Position numbers and translations under genes: made by a program. Source: Stenopsyche tienmushanensis (taxonomy: Eukaryota; Arthropoda; Insecta; Trichoptera; Stenopsychidae). Taken from it: a stretch of 64,000 nt of DNA. The first letter of the stretch is position 1. Every line of letters begins with the position of its first letter. Shown here in pieces: positions 37,581 through 50,367 of the stretch. Below the pieces are notes generated by a model. It did no database searches. It was given only the letters and a program-made list of their open reading frames with translations, and was not told the origin of the DNA. The DNA lies in assembly GCA_008973525.1 (NCBI GenBank), contig WACJ01000226.1, positions 310,001-374,000 of the forward strand. Reading direction: 5' to 3'.

Positions 37581-38548
37581 GGAAGATCAAAGTTAGCTGC
37601 TTCCAGGAATTGTGAAAATTCTAATTTTTAGGCCAGAATTTAAGTGCTCTGTAGCCAATCGCCAAACGGATCACCTAAACATTTCATCAGTAATGCATCT
37701 TTCGATACATTTTCATGTATTATTTTCGAAGATCGGGGTGTAGTGGAAAAGGGCTTCTTCGGGCTCCGTTTCAAGATCTTTAGCTTTCTGCCACTTGCAC
37801 CAGCTGTCATCTTCTTTTGTTGTATGTAGATATCATATGTTGAAAAATTCATCTATCATACGTCGATCTGTGATATCCTGTTTTTTCTTTCGGATCCACT
37901 GAGCGACTAAAAAAAAAGCTATTATACTTACAACCCTAATCAAATTATTTAGAACCCATAATCTAATGTTGAATGGTATAATTAAATAGTATAAACTATG
38001 CAACATATCATTTGTGTCATCAACAATTAAAAATGCAATCATATCGCATCCAATACATGTCACTGAAAGATACCACCAACCAGAGCATGGTAATAATTCC
38101 GCATGTTAGATAATGTTTATATAAATGGAGGTGCATCCGTTAAATAGCATTATTGTATGCTGTAGATAGAGATGCATCTCTCAATCTTATGCTGCACTTG
38201 AAGAATTATATAGATCGTTATTACGACTCTATCTATCAACAATTACTAGCCATAATTTGTGTCAATTGGTTGTGTGTCAAAAGCTGCAGAAACTTGCGAT
38301 CCGAAGAGATGACATACTTTGGCGCTGTACAAATCCTTCGATGACCCGAAAAGAATGTCGTCGGCACTATTCGGACCGCATACTTTGTTTCTACAATAGT
38401 AAGAGTGGTGCAATAATAAGCAGGTCGACAAGTTAACTTCCTAAGGTCTTTGACATCGTATATTTGTCTGTTCTTCGGTAATTTGAACCTGTTAAATGAT
38501 CTGTGGCATTCCGAATGATTCAATTAGCATACTATCATCGACTGCGTT
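37581..38548. other. Intronic stretch without recognised gene
   Basis: Frames at 37640-37852, 37833-38063 and 38236-38523 overlap in opposite senses and match no family I know. Confidence 0.35.
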
Positions 38549-38607
38549 AAAATAGAATACAGTAAGACGAGACGGGGTCTCGGACAAGTCTTACTGTATT
38601 CTATTTT
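38549..38607. repeat. Perfect 20-bp inverted repeat (hairpin)
   Basis: AAAATAGAATACAGTAAGAC (38549-38568) pairs exactly with GTCTTACTGTATTCTATTTT (38588-38607) across a 19-base loop. The loop itself contains the self-complementary GAGAC/GTCTC. No coding frame crosses it. Confidence 0.9.
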
Positions 38608-39164
38608 GCAGATTCAGGTTTCTGGCGCCTCTGCTGGAATTTTGGTCAAAACGCCTATGGGACCTAGATAAAATGAAGAGTGGACGTATGAATGACGACT
38701 TTGTTGCTCAACATTAATTCAAAAATATTCATACACAAACGCAGTGCGTTAACGGACTTTTGAGAGGAGATAATGGAGAATTTATATTGGCGATAAGATT
38801 CACAACTAAATAAATGGACAAAGTATACCAATAATGCAATAAGGCTTGTACACTATACTGACACTATGGTTAACACGTTCATCGCCCAGCGAGAATCGAT
38901 GAAAATCGCGGGGTCTATGGGATTAATACGGAGTCCAAGATTGCGTCTTGTAACAAATCTTTTAGTAAAATGGACCAAAATACCCGACTTTACAGAAAGT
39001 GTCTACCTTATAAAGCTTATGTTTCAAGACGCTACTTTGTTTAGTATATGTTTGACCATCGATATTGAAAGCTCTCAGTGAATTTGTAAACATGGAAAAA
39101 AATTGTTTATCGTTAAGTTATACAATAATTTTATTTGAAATGTCATGATCCACCTATATAAATC

Positions 39165-39375
39165 AGCCTCTGAGGGAACTTTTGTGATCTTACAGATCAT
39201 AGACCTGGAACTGGGTACGCATTTATATCCGTAAATGCCGCAAAAGGCCCAAAACGAGGACAGGGCCGCCAGAAGGTCTTTGTGTTCAACCGGTCCGCTT
39301 TTCAGACCGCTGACTTGACGAATGGGCGTCTCCCGGTCGGACGTCGTACTCGAACATGTCTACAGAACGATTACG
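39165..39375 (+). repeat. GATCTTACAGATCATAG repeat, copy 2
   Basis: GTGATCTTACAGATCATAG, AAATGCCGCAAAAGGCCC, then GACCGCTGACTTGACGAATG: same order as 24930-25310 read in reverse. Confidence 0.6.
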
Positions 39376-40009
39376 AACTCTCATTACAAAACGAAGTTGT
39401 CCGAAGAAGACTGATCGGATGGGTTGTTTAAATTTTACAATCAGTCGAAAATATAGTTGTCTTTGTTTTATTGCGGGCTTATATCGGCTGGGATTTAGAC
39501 AACTTAGTATATATATTATAAAAACAAAGTCAATCAATACGACCCTGCTTGATGATCTTCAGGAAGGAAGACATTGACAAGCTTAAAATTTGACAGTCGT
39601 TATAGAAAGACGTAACAATGGAATGCTCGACTTTTTGGCAAGAAGACTATGAGAGATTTCATTGTACTTACCCCAAAACCTTTATTAGATCGAGAAGCAT
39701 ACTTTATCTGAAAAGCTTATCAGTGATTTATTTTTACTCGTAATATTACTTGAATGCTGCAAAAATATAATTGAATGTGAAGAAAGTATTAGGTTGAGTC
39801 ATAAATAGTTGCCGGCGAAAAGAAACCGTTTTAACCATTGATAAATCATCCCTATTAGTGAGTATAGGGTATCATTAGACAGGTATAAGTCCTATCAGTC
39901 TTTCGATAATAGTTAACCGTATCACATCTTATGTTATTGTATTCTTTTAATCCATTAAATGGAATATCAAAAAGTGCTTTTTTGTTATATAATGCTTTGG
40001 GAGTAACAA

Positions 40010-40275
40010 GGCAATATTGGTACGGCTATGACTAAGGAATATGGTGAATGGACAGTAATAAATTGATTTTTAAAATTTTGCTTTGGAAACCCTGAAAGTC
40101 TTCTTTCACGAAAAAAAATTGAGCCATTTTTAAACAGAATAATTACTGGGGATAAAAAATGGGTAACGTATGATAATTTTGTACGCAAAAGACAGTGGCT
40201 TAATAAAGATCAACCACCTTTACCGAATTCTAAACGCCCTTCTCTCGTCAATCGGAAAAATGTTTTACTGTTAAG
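40010..40275 (+). pseudogene. mariner transposase fragment (second family)
   Basis: Frames read IEPFLNRIITGDKKWVTYDN, then RKRQWLNKDQPPLPNSKRPS and NRKNVLL. This is the first catalytic region (TGDEKWVTYDN) of a typical mariner transposase, different from the DESWILYEN family in this window. Downstream sequence to about 40640 is too decayed to read. Confidence 0.8.
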
Positions 40276-41389
40276 TAGTGAGTTTTGCAAGAGAGGCTAT
40301 AAATAAAATTTCATCAATTTCATGCTCGGATAACGAGGATGCATATGCAAATGAAGATCATTAGAAGATGTTAGAAGAACTTTCCGTATAAGAAGATGCG
40401 GAATTGAACAGTGCCGATGGTTCATTGAACAATATCCAGTGGAATAAATTCATCAACGCGCAGCACGCATTTTGAAAGTATTAAAATATAAGATTTAGCA
40501 ATTCATCCGTGGCATAATCAGCTCCGAGTCTTTATTGTTGAACGTGTATGGGTTTAATTGCTGAATTTTGAAATTTTAAAGAGTACTTTGAGACAAATTG
40601 ATGTAAGCGATATTATCAGCCGGGCTCATGATGGCTTGAAAGCGACATGAACTGTGACAATGATGGGAAACAGCGATTCGAGGAAGATATCGAGAACAAT
40701 TCATTCGGTCAGATGCGACTCCGTGGAACACTTTGTATTCGACGTTGCTATTCGCGATGTTCTAGAATGTTGTGGGTGGAAAAAAAGCATAAATTGAAAG
40801 CGAGATTTAACAGTATTAACAGCATGGAAAGATTTTTTTTGTTTGCAAGAATCGCAGTTTTTACCGTCTTCTGTTTTATTGTTACCCAATACCGTTGATT
40901 TAAGAAAGAGCATTAACACCCATGTTAGCAGTCTTTTTCTTCTTTGTAATTTTGTTTTTATTTGAATACGTGATCTGTCCCAAAATCGCGACCTAGTTTA
41001 GTCATCCTGTACGGTACTGCAGCTGAGCTAAATGATTATCTCACTGCCAATCGTCCTAGCTCATGTATCATTAGATCAATATTGTTATAGCTATATCCAA
41101 GACTGTAAAAATATGTATGTACATCCATTGAAATGTAGTAGTAGTACATATTCTATAATAATCAGAATTATTATATAATGTGCTGTCAATAGTGTTTAGT
41201 TATTTAAATACAAATTTCATACGCGCTGCGACGGTCCTGGCAGATAAGCAGATTTGTTCGGATTTTTATGCGCATGCGCATAAAAAAAAGCTTTATCCTC
41301 TATTAAAAATATGATGGATGGTCTTCATTATTTTTGAAAACCGCATAACTTCAAAATCGCATAAAAAAGATCAACATAAAAACAGATCC
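40276..41389. other. Intronic stretch without recognised gene
   Basis: Small frames at 40647-40919 overlap on both strands and match nothing I know. A GCATAACTTCAAAATCGCAT piece of the repeat at 27715 occurs at 41340-41370. Confidence 0.35.
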
Positions 41390-41703
41390 AAGTGTATATG
41401 ATAAAAACACTAAGAAACAAATTTAAATCTGGTAGTCTCAATCTGAGTACATAGCAAAAACATAGGAAGAGATAACCTTAAAGATTGGGGCTAATAACAA
41501 GATTAATTTAGCAAAATTTTTTGCATAAGCATGGCGAAGAACGCATATTATATCAAAACAAAAATAAAGCAAATTTTCTTTCGCGTGTGGCGTGTACCGA
41601 ACCGATAAAACCGTTATTTTCGAATCGGTTCAATTCCGAGTTTCGTTACGGAAAAAATAGAGCTTTTATCGGTTTTCGGTTCAGTTCCGGTTCGAAGCCC
41701 TGA
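41390..41703 (+). mobile_element. hAT-like non-autonomous repeat with GGTTCGAAGCCCTG end
   Basis: GATTGGGGCTAATAACAAGA, then CTTTCGCGTGTGGCGTG, then GTACCGAACCGATAAAACCG and inverted CGGTTTTCGGTTCAGTTCCG, ending GGTTCGAAGCCCTG. Ends of type CAGGGCTTCGAACC are usual in hAT elements. The other end and its 8-bp target copy were not proved here. Confidence 0.5.
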
Positions 41704-42590
41704 TATAAAGAGTAAGAACTAATCATTATCAAAAAAAATTAATATCAATTGGGCATGATCCTTTATCATCCAGTGTTGATAAAGGACTTCGGGTGTGTAA
41801 GGAGCTGTTTGGACGTGGGTGAAGAAGGCAGGTGCTTTTCAAGCTCGTGACCTTAAACTCCGTGTGCCGTTAGCATACAATGCGGCCACGGCATACTTTC
41901 CAGCTCGTCTTCTGTCGACAAACAATAAGCATGGGAACTTCCTTGTCTCCGTCTCTTGGAACAAATTTATTAGCAAATCAATTTAATCCGAATTTTCCCA
42001 CTCGCTTATCCGGAAACTTTCCCTAAGCAATACTCATGAGATCTCACAAACATCTCTGAGCCACTTTAAGTCGCCATATTCAACATTCTCACTTGGTCAA
42101 GGTTGTCATTAAAATGCCCGAAGCAATACATTTAGCAACCAGAACCTACTAAATCCATGTGAGAATATTCATTACCATACAAGACTAGAACACGTGCCAT
42201 TTTGTGCAACAAAGTTCAAAGAAGACTTACCTACCAAAGCCGTCACCAACAAATCTCATATTATAAACCAGCTGTGTACAAATACATTAATCTTAAAAAC
42301 TCCATTATACATAGAAAAGCATCCATGTCGCTATCAATCAAAATATCCATCGGATGCATTTTTATTAACAAAATTAGGTTATAACAAGCGATAAGCTCTT
42401 CGCTCGTTATAAGCGTTATTTACAACATATTACGTATAAATCCGTTGCGATCGGCGGTATTTATATGTGAATTTACAAAAAATAACGTTGAAACCCCGGG
42501 TGGGATTTCTTTCAAATGCAACATTTAGAGTGTTGGTTCAAAATGAATGCATTCGAATTAAATTCATTGCGCCCATATTAAAAATTTACG

Positions 42591-43502
42591 TTAAGGCGTC
42601 TTCTCACTTTAGGCGCCTAAAAACTAGGCTATTTTCACAATTTTTTTTCGAGGATTTTCGCTAAAAATTAAGAGATAAAATGGATCTTATGTAATAAACA
42701 CATCTTTCAAGTACATGAAAAAATTTTTTTTACTTTTTTGAACAATTATTACAATAAAACAGTAGCATTGAAAAACCCGCGTAGAAATGTTATGTTCGTG
42801 GCTTGTTGATGGTATCTCCGAGATGGGTCATTTGAAACAAAAAAAATAAAACAGTTTTAGATTCAGTATATCAATGGCTATAGCGCATATCATCAGATTT
42901 TTGATATTTGCGAAAATAACAAAATGGCGCAGGATTTTCGAAAAAGTAAAAAAACAACGCGTTTTTTTTGGAGTTTTTTGTAAAAAAAAATTACTTAAAA
43001 TCAAAATTTCAAAAATCTGATGATATGCGCTATAGCCATAACTATGAAGAATATGTCATTTAAATTTCATGACAATCGGCCGGATAGTTTCCGAAATTTC
43101 ATCAACAAGCCACCGAAAAACCTTGTTTTGAGATAAACGCGTTTAAAGTTTTGGTTGCAGAAAAATTGCCCAGACACAGCTGTTGAAACACTCGTTGTTA
43201 TTTTGGGTATTTCCTCCGAAGATCTGCATAAATTGGTTTCAAAACCTCGTGAACATCCTCAGCTAGAGCAGAAGGATATTTAAAAGTTTCTATCTGATTG
43301 TTTTTTACCACTTTCTTGTACTTGCACCATGAGTCTGAACAATACGTATGCAGCCGAGTACTCTCAGGTAGTCACCCAAAAATGTAGTTAGACTCGTCTG
43401 ATCTTTATGAAATTTCGATATAACATTTTTGAAGATATGTACTTTCAAAATTTAAAATAAAAATCAATTTTTTTAAATTTGTAAAGAGAGAAGACGCCTT
43501 AA
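42591..43502. mobile_element. 912-bp TTAA element with perfect ends and internal 28-bp inverted repeat
   Basis: It begins TTAAGGCGTCTTCTC and ends GAGAAGACGCCTTAA, a perfect 15-base inversion that includes the TTAA of piggyBac-like insertion. Inside, 42874-42901 and 43012-43039 are exact inverted copies of 28 bases (each contains TATAGCGCATATCATCAG or its complement). No transposase domain is visible, so it is a non-autonomous element. The frame at 42467-42664 only overlaps its left end by chance. Confidence 0.85.
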
Positions 43503-44772
43503 TTGCTTTAATTATTGCTCGCTATATCCGTGATCCGTTGTAATAAAAGCGTTTCATCATAGACAAATAGTTCGCTACTATAGAGCTTAAACATATTTTT
43601 TATGAAATAACTGTGTATGCATTGTTTTCAATAGTTAACCATTTAATAGCTGCAATGGTATTAAATATTTTTAGTACCGTTTAATTAACGTTTTGGCGTT
43701 AAAAACGATCAAAACATAATCGTTAAATAAATAGTTTATTTGTAATAGTAATGGGCCGTCGGTGTTATTTATCGATATATTCTGAGTTGTTATGCTTTTA
43801 GGGCACTCGTACGTGCCGATCTATTAGTTAACCGAACGAGTGAAAATCCGATTTCCACTTTTTGGCACGCATCCGATCGAATATTCCAGTCGGTGGGTTT
43901 CTAATAATTTTGTAATCCAAATTATGAAACAGCCGATGGATTAGAACGCCACAAAAACCGACACAATTTCCGCATGCTAGGGTCATCCTAGCGAATCAAT
44001 CCCATTTCGAAGCGAAATTTTCACATGAACAGTTGACGAAACTGGTTCGAAATGCAAAGTTGATGGCCCCCGAACAATGAACGAACTTTTGGCACTGTTA
44101 TTAAGACACTGCTGAAGAAACGTCTCTCCTGTCCAATAACAATGCACAATGTTTATGTTTGATTTCAAAATTAATAATTGCTTCAATCAACTTCGGACAT
44201 GGCTCGATTTTGCGTATCAAATTCGACAATTAATAGTCAATCGATTGAACAATCCGATCTAAATATTGCGTGAAATTATTTTCCTACTTAACACATCCCT
44301 GTCGGGTTACGCCTTTGAGCGCCTTTCGTGTATTTTTAATACGAAAGGCAACGACTGAAATTTTGCACCCATTTCTACAAAGCTAATAACAATTTTCGAA
44401 AACTGAACAATTGTAAATACCGACATTAAATTTAAATCTACAAGTCTTTTAGATCGCCTAGTCTTTTTCTTCTTCACATCAATTTCATACCATCATTGCT
44501 CACAATATATAAATATGTATTTGGACTGCTAAATCAAATATTATCAACTTTATCTATTCACAATCACAACCTTATAATATTTATATTGTGCACTGATTTT
44601 GCTATAAACTTTAATGCTTCATTGATTGTAAAAAACCGCGAATTATTTGAAGCAGTGAATGACAATGAGATATCAAGGACTTGCTCGGGTGCAATACTTT
44701 CATCATTATTTATATCGAATGTGGATATAAACAACAATAATGGCAATATGCACTATATTAAAAAAAGTCATT
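43503..44772. other. Intronic stretch, mostly unrecognised
   Basis: It holds a MITE end TTAACACATCCCTGTCGGG at 44288. Small frames at 43983-44186 and 44496-44798 match no family. Confidence 0.35.
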
Positions 44773-45505
44773 TGTTAAGCGGGATTCCTTTTCAATAACG
44801 CAACATACCGTGGGCGCGCATTTTATCGCTAGGACGTATATATACGTCCCGCCCACCTGGCGTGAGTTCATATTATTAATTTTTTTAACGATGCTTAGAA
44901 TTTATAAAAAAATCAATGAAAAATATATTTTTTAATCTATTTAGATACATAAACATATAAAGACAAATACAAAACAATAAGCAAAAGCCCATAGAGAAAA
45001 TGGAAACATAGAGTTTAAAAAAATAAAATATATCCATACATAAATTCAAAACTCAACTAGACATGTAGTGCTACCTGGCTTTGGTTCCCTTTCATTTATT
45101 CTTTGAAAACGCCTTTTAACTAAGCGTGAGGGTTTAGGTGTAATGCTATTTTTGATGGCATATGTTGGCTTTTTACTATGTTGTATGAGCTGAGCATCAA
45201 TACGTCTTTTTTGTCCTTCCATTTTAAAACTATAAGTTTGCCTTTGAATCTTACCTTATGCTACTAGTCACCGTTTATTAAGTACACGTCCACTCCAACA
45301 CAATAGCGAAGTGCGACCAATTTGTTACCTATCTTAAATCCATGTCAAAACATGTATCGACGACTCACGCATTCGTTAAATAAAAAAAAGTCCCGTCTGC
45401 TTAAGGATTCGTCATATATTTCGAGGACGTGTATATACGTCCTAACCAATTTCGATGCAGTTTACGTTTGACGTATATATACGTCCTGCCCACTTAACAG
45501 GTTAA
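44773..45505 (-). mobile_element. piggyBac-like element remnant, reverse copy of the 9573 family
   Basis: Both ends match the 9573-10120 element in reverse: GTTAAGCGGGATTCC and GTGGGCGCGCATTTT at the left, CCCACTTAACAGGTTAA at the right, with ACGTATATATACGTCC palindromes at both sides. The zinc-ribbon region is present but decayed. It carries additional sequence (about 45150-45400) that the first copy lacks. Confidence 0.8.
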
Positions 45506-46897
45506 AGACATCAACGACTTAATTCTAATTTGTTGTTATGAAAACGTCCATATTCACAAGATATAGTAACCTTCGTCGCTGCGATAGTCTTTGACTATTA
45601 TTCAGTCGCGAAAACCGCACCGGGCATGCATTTGTGAAGATGTGAGGAAACATCTGACTCCCGACTATGTTATCCTGATACTTTGGTTCGACATTCCCAT
45701 ATGCTACACTATCTTGCCTGCGTCAAACGACCATCATAAAAAAATGTTAATGACCATCAGTTCGAAATGGGCATGGCCAAATCACCTCCGGATGCGATAA
45801 AGATGGAATTTTTCAAAAGCTTTTAAAATGAAATGAAGACCTCCAAGTTCAGCGGTGCGATAAGCGTAAACGATTTCGGTCCGAGGGTCAGCGGCTCTCG
45901 ACGGATTCGACCAGCACCACAACGGATAATCAGTACATTGGCCCTTATGCGTCCTTTGCATTTATAAAACACGAAAATCGGTTAATTCAAGCCCGTTTAA
46001 ATTTATTAGCACACAATATTCGTTCATTTCTTTGGAATATTTCTCAATGTTCAACTTGCATGGCATTTGCTTTCTGTTGTTCAGCTATTTTTGCCTGTTT
46101 ATATGTTGTGAAAATAAAAAGACATGGTTACCGTGCAAGCCTGCCAGTTTACTTCTGAAGGAGTAGATTTTGCAAAGGAGTGATGATACTCGGCTAATGA
46201 CGCCACTCCAGAACAGTCAAAAGGGAATAGCAAAATTGGTCAACGATAAAAATGATGCGAGTATCTTAATTATCGAAACAAACGCCTGCTCTCAAGACAA
46301 CACGAACGAAAGTCGACTTATCTTTGTTGAAAGAGCTTAATAGCTTATCCGACGATAGTGATTTCAGTTAATTATACCTAAATTTTATGACGGTTAAAAG
46401 ATTCTTTAGAATACGATTTTTTATTGAATAGTAAATATGCACATTTGCAAACTTCTACGGCACGACTTTACTCACCCTCATCTTAGACTCTAAATTTGAT
46501 GAAGAAATTTAGTTTCCTATGAATGCAACACAAATCTTTAGTATATTTTTCTTACAAATATTACAAGCATTCTAGGATCCGCTGCAGCTCACAATGAACT
46601 TAGCAAATCGTAAGCGGAACGCCTAGTACTAGAATTCTTCGCATCCATCAAAACCAATTATATCAAAGATCGTCAATGTGACGGCTAACAAACGTTGTCA
46701 ATTAAAATCAATACTTAGATGAAATTCAGAAAATACATGAAATATAGTGTTGACGTAAATTGTAAGTACAGAGTGCGGCAGGGAAACTTTCTTGTTTGAA
46801 ACGATTGTCCTGAAGCGACAGTTATTCCGAGAAGTTTGAGAGAATTTGAGGCAATCTTTTGCCAGAGCTCTCCATATGTCATATCACATATGATGTA
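45506..46897. other. Intronic stretch without recognised feature
   Basis: No domain or repeat end seen; frames at 45591-45800 and 46715-46900 look random. Confidence 0.35.
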
Positions 46898-47690
46898 CAC
46901 CTAAACCTTTTTTTTGTGCGGTATATGCGTTCCGCAGAAAATCGCACAAAAAAAAGCTATGACTTACATAGAAAGAGTGAAGATGCGTTCCATGGATTTT
47001 AAAAACCGCATAACTTTAAAACGGCTATATAAAATATATCCAAAATCGCATAAAAAAAGTTAATGAAAAAACAGGTAAAATTTTAAGAATATCTGACATC
47101 TGGGCTCTCAAATTCCAGACATCCACTAGAGAAATACTAATTATCTTAATTACAAACTATCGTCGATGTATGATAATTTTCGTTGCGATTTTCGATGACT
47201 CAAAATTCTTCAAAAAAAAAAATAGTATTCCCGGTGTCAAAAAATCACAAAATGGCGACTGTTTAAAAAAATTCAGTACAGTCATTTTTTGGCCTTATTT
47301 TGCCATAGTTTTAATTTTTTTTTTTGTAAAAATAAATTTTGACACAAATTTGATAGGAATAATAGAGGGTTAGGTAGAAAAGTTTAAAGTAAAAATTAAT
47401 TAAAACTTGAGATATGATGTCAAACGTGTTGAAAAAATATTTTTAAAAGTCGAAACATTGGAAAAATGCAAAAAAACGAAATAATTTTTTTCAAATATCT
47501 AAACAAAAGGGAGTGGCTGTAATTCAGCAATAGCAGATGCAATATGATTTACACAGTCACAAATTATATTTTTTCCCCTAATTTTGGTTAGTGTTGATGA
47601 TTTATTTACTATTTTATACAAAATATCTCTTAAAAAAACCGCATAACTTCGAAATCGCACAAAAAGAGATTGGAGTGTATATGCCAAATG
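46898..47690 (+). repeat. GCATAACTTCGAAATCGCAC repeat, copy 2
   Basis: AAACCTTTTTTTTGTGCGG at the left, ATCGCACAAAAAAAAGC then CTATGACTTACATAGAAA, and CCGCATAACTTCGAAATCGC followed by ACAAAAAGAG at the right: same order as 27715-28470, with an insertion in the middle. Confidence 0.6.
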
Positions 47691-47799
47691 CTATATAGAT
47701 CATGAGATCATAAGACTTTCGATCACGTAACTATTCCTAGTTAATATTTATTTACAATCGCATTGTTCGCATTATATTAATAAAATAACATATTGTTTT

Positions 47800-48110
47800 A
47801 TTTATGAAATAATTAGTATGTGAAAAGAACCCCAAAGGAATAAATCTAAAGGCGTTAAATCGCACGATTTCGATGACCAGTTCACGTGGTCGCCGCGCGA
47901 AATAACCACGCTCTCAAATCGCTCGTGCAGAATGTCCATCGTGGCATGCGCTGTGTAGCGGAGCGCCATCTTGTTAGGACCACGTATCTTTAATATCGGT
48001 TGGTATCGTCTCAAATACGATAATTTTGCTTGTTCACACATCACCTCGTCGCTAAAGATGATTTTTTGGGGATAACATTTTTCAAACGGAGCATTGATTT
48101 TGAAATTAAA
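47800..48110 (-). pseudogene. Transposase fragment of the LTPLD type (Tc1/mariner-like DDE)
   Basis: Minus-strand frames read KIIFSDEVMCEQ (first catalytic region), then HATMDILHERFESVVISRGD and VNWSSKSCDLTPLDLFLWG, the conserved end of a widespread insect DDE transposase. The second catalytic region is decayed. Same family as 23905-24130. Confidence 0.75.
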
Positions 48111-48439
48111 TTTTGATGTTTTTCACACGTTGTTCAATGCTATAACCTTCTATAGTGATTTGCCATGTACTTTTGAAAAAAATCTCAATAAATTTGGCAG
48201 CTTTTGCTTTAACAACACGGCCACTATTAAAATAAACTGTATATATGAAATTAAACATTTTGACTGTAATAAATTATATGAGAGCTAGTTGATTTTGGAA
48301 TTTAGTAGTCAGGGTGTCCCTCAGACTTAATAGTTTGAAAACGCCTGGTCTATAACATTACATGTTGTGAATTGTAAATTTTAGAACACAAATTACAGAA
48401 CAATAAGGAATTAACGTCATGGTGATGTCGTCATCTCAT

Positions 48440-48722
48440 TTGGGCATTGATCAAAATGGGCCACACGATCATCCAAAGAAACAATCCTCCCTTTCACCGC
48501 ATTCGGCATTCTTTTCACACAGTCTTTTGCAATTATTTTATTTATATTCCGGCGTGTCTTGTGTACGACATTGCCGAAGTAATTGAATTGCAAGACGCGC
48601 CAAAGACATTAAAATGTAACATCAGCTCAACATGTAACACCGATTTAGAAGTGAACGGATTATTGAGAGTCATTCCTTTGATCAGAACCCTCCGCCCAGA
48701 AGACAACTCGCCTGCTTTATAA
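48440..48722 (+). pseudogene. Probable degenerate histone H2A.Z/H2A-like processed pseudogene
   Basis: The frame reads IYIPACLVYDIAEVIELQDA and then PKTLKCNI. It lines up without gaps for 17 residues with the histone H2A helix around VYLAAVLEYLAAEVLEL (identities at Tyr, Ala, Leu, Tyr, Ala-Glu-Val, Glu-Leu). It continues with A-P-K-T-L-K like the NASKDLKV of the H2A.Z variant. Upstream, another frame reads RSSKETILPF, similar to the RSSRAGLQFP histone start. It has no intron, and frame changes are needed at both ends. The match is by eye and the sequence is far diverged. Confidence 0.4.
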
Positions 48723-48987
48723 TTTTCCGCTTTCTACTGTACATCATAACAGTCGTTCGACCCACGAAACTCTCATTGCCGACAGTCATCGAATTGTATT
48801 CGGAAAATTGCTTTGTGACGGTGCAACCATTGCCAATTCGGTGAACTTTCACAATTGAAAACAGCGAATAACTTGCATCGGTCGGAAAAGAAGTCTCAAA
48901 TACACATTATTTAAGCTGCTATCGACAACATACCCGTCGATATGCTAGAAAAAATGGAGAGAGGCTTCAAAGCTCGAATATCTCAAT

Positions 48988-49160
48988 GCATTGATCAGAA
49001 CTGAGATCAACTTAATTATATAATTTATATAAATATAACAAATAAAAACTTTACATATCTCTCTATAACATAGAAAAGATAATTAAGCTGATATCTCATA
49101 TACTGTTTGTGTTATTCATTTTTAAAATAAGGTAATTTCCCAGCCGCAGCCTGTTTTTCT
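48988..49160 (+). repeat. Interspersed repeat pair, member 2
   Basis: Matches 9210-9385 (TGCATTGATCAGAAC, ACAAATAAAAACTTTACATA, TGTGTTATTCATTTTTAAAA). Confidence 0.55.
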
Positions 49161-50121
49161 TCACAGGGATGGTTGCTATCAAACGATTTCTTCCGATGAC
49201 GTTTAGGGGCAGATTTCAGATCTATTATAAACATCACACAGTGCGCGTTGATCTCGAATTGGCAATTATTGTCTGTCACCCATTTACATGACCGGCGGAC
49301 TGCGACTCCGCATCACAGCCGCACATCTTATGACTCATCAATTTCGTCGTTTTTTAAGAATTTTGATAGATTGCGACTGTCAATCGCCTGTTCATCTATT
49401 GATAGTCGATGACTTTTTTATTGATCGACTGCTAAAAAAATGATCTTTTGTCTTGATGATGGATGGGATTATACAGTATGAAATCTTAAATTCAGTTCAA
49501 ACATTAACACTAGATAATTTACATGAATAACCAAACCAATAATCCGAGTTCAATGTGTAAGAATGCTCTTTCTGAATCACTTTGTTAAAAATCCATTTTT
49601 TAGACTTTGCCACAACTGAAAATGCTTTTTACCACAGACATTATTCGTAAATATTATATACGTATTCAAAAGTAAATAAATCATATAATGCAAGAATTAT
49701 TCAAAAATCTTATGGCGCCATATGAATGCTATCGGGTGCAGGCGATATCCATAGGATTTTTTTCTTGGGAATTTGATAGTTTCCCTCAATAAGCTTGGAA
49801 TACAAATCTAAAATATGTTTTTGTATTGATTGATAAGCTTACAAAGCACTTAAAACGCCTTTACGACGCAAAACATGGAATGACACCTGTCTATTGTTGA
49901 GCAATATATGCTTTGTCACAGTAAAGCACTCTTCCGCATTTCACCTCTTTGTGATAACGCAAATTGGTAACACTTTGCCAAGATTTAAAAGCATGCATTA
50001 CCTTCGACATGGGAATCCAAAGCCGCAATTCTCGAAACGATGGTGGAAACGTCAACCGCACAACAGCGAACGCAATCTTCCACATGGCTTAAAATGTCCG
50101 TGGAGAATTCGAAGCAGCATT
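49161..50121. other. Intronic stretch without recognised feature
   Basis: Overlapping frames at 49891-50130 on both strands match nothing known. Confidence 0.35.
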
Positions 50122-50245
50122 CCTCCGTGATAAAGCCAAGTGCTCTTCATGCTCCAATGATAAAACGATGTAAACAGAAGATGATTTCCCGGAAGTTGTC
50201 GATAATTATATTGTTATTATCCGTTGTTCGGGGAAATGCTAATGA
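50122..50245 (+). repeat. Repeat pair with 30605-30735, member 2
   Basis: GATAAAGCCAAGTGCTCTTC, GATAAAACGATGTAAACAG, TTGTCGATAATTATATTG, GGGAAATGCTAATG: nearly identical to member 1. Confidence 0.7.
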
Positions 50246-50367
50246 AAAACACATGCTTAACAACTGCCATATGTCATTTTCTTTGAGTAACGTCAGTGAT
50301 ATGAAAGTATTATTGAATTTGTTGTACGAGCGATGATGTCAACTCATCACATCACAATATCACGGTT

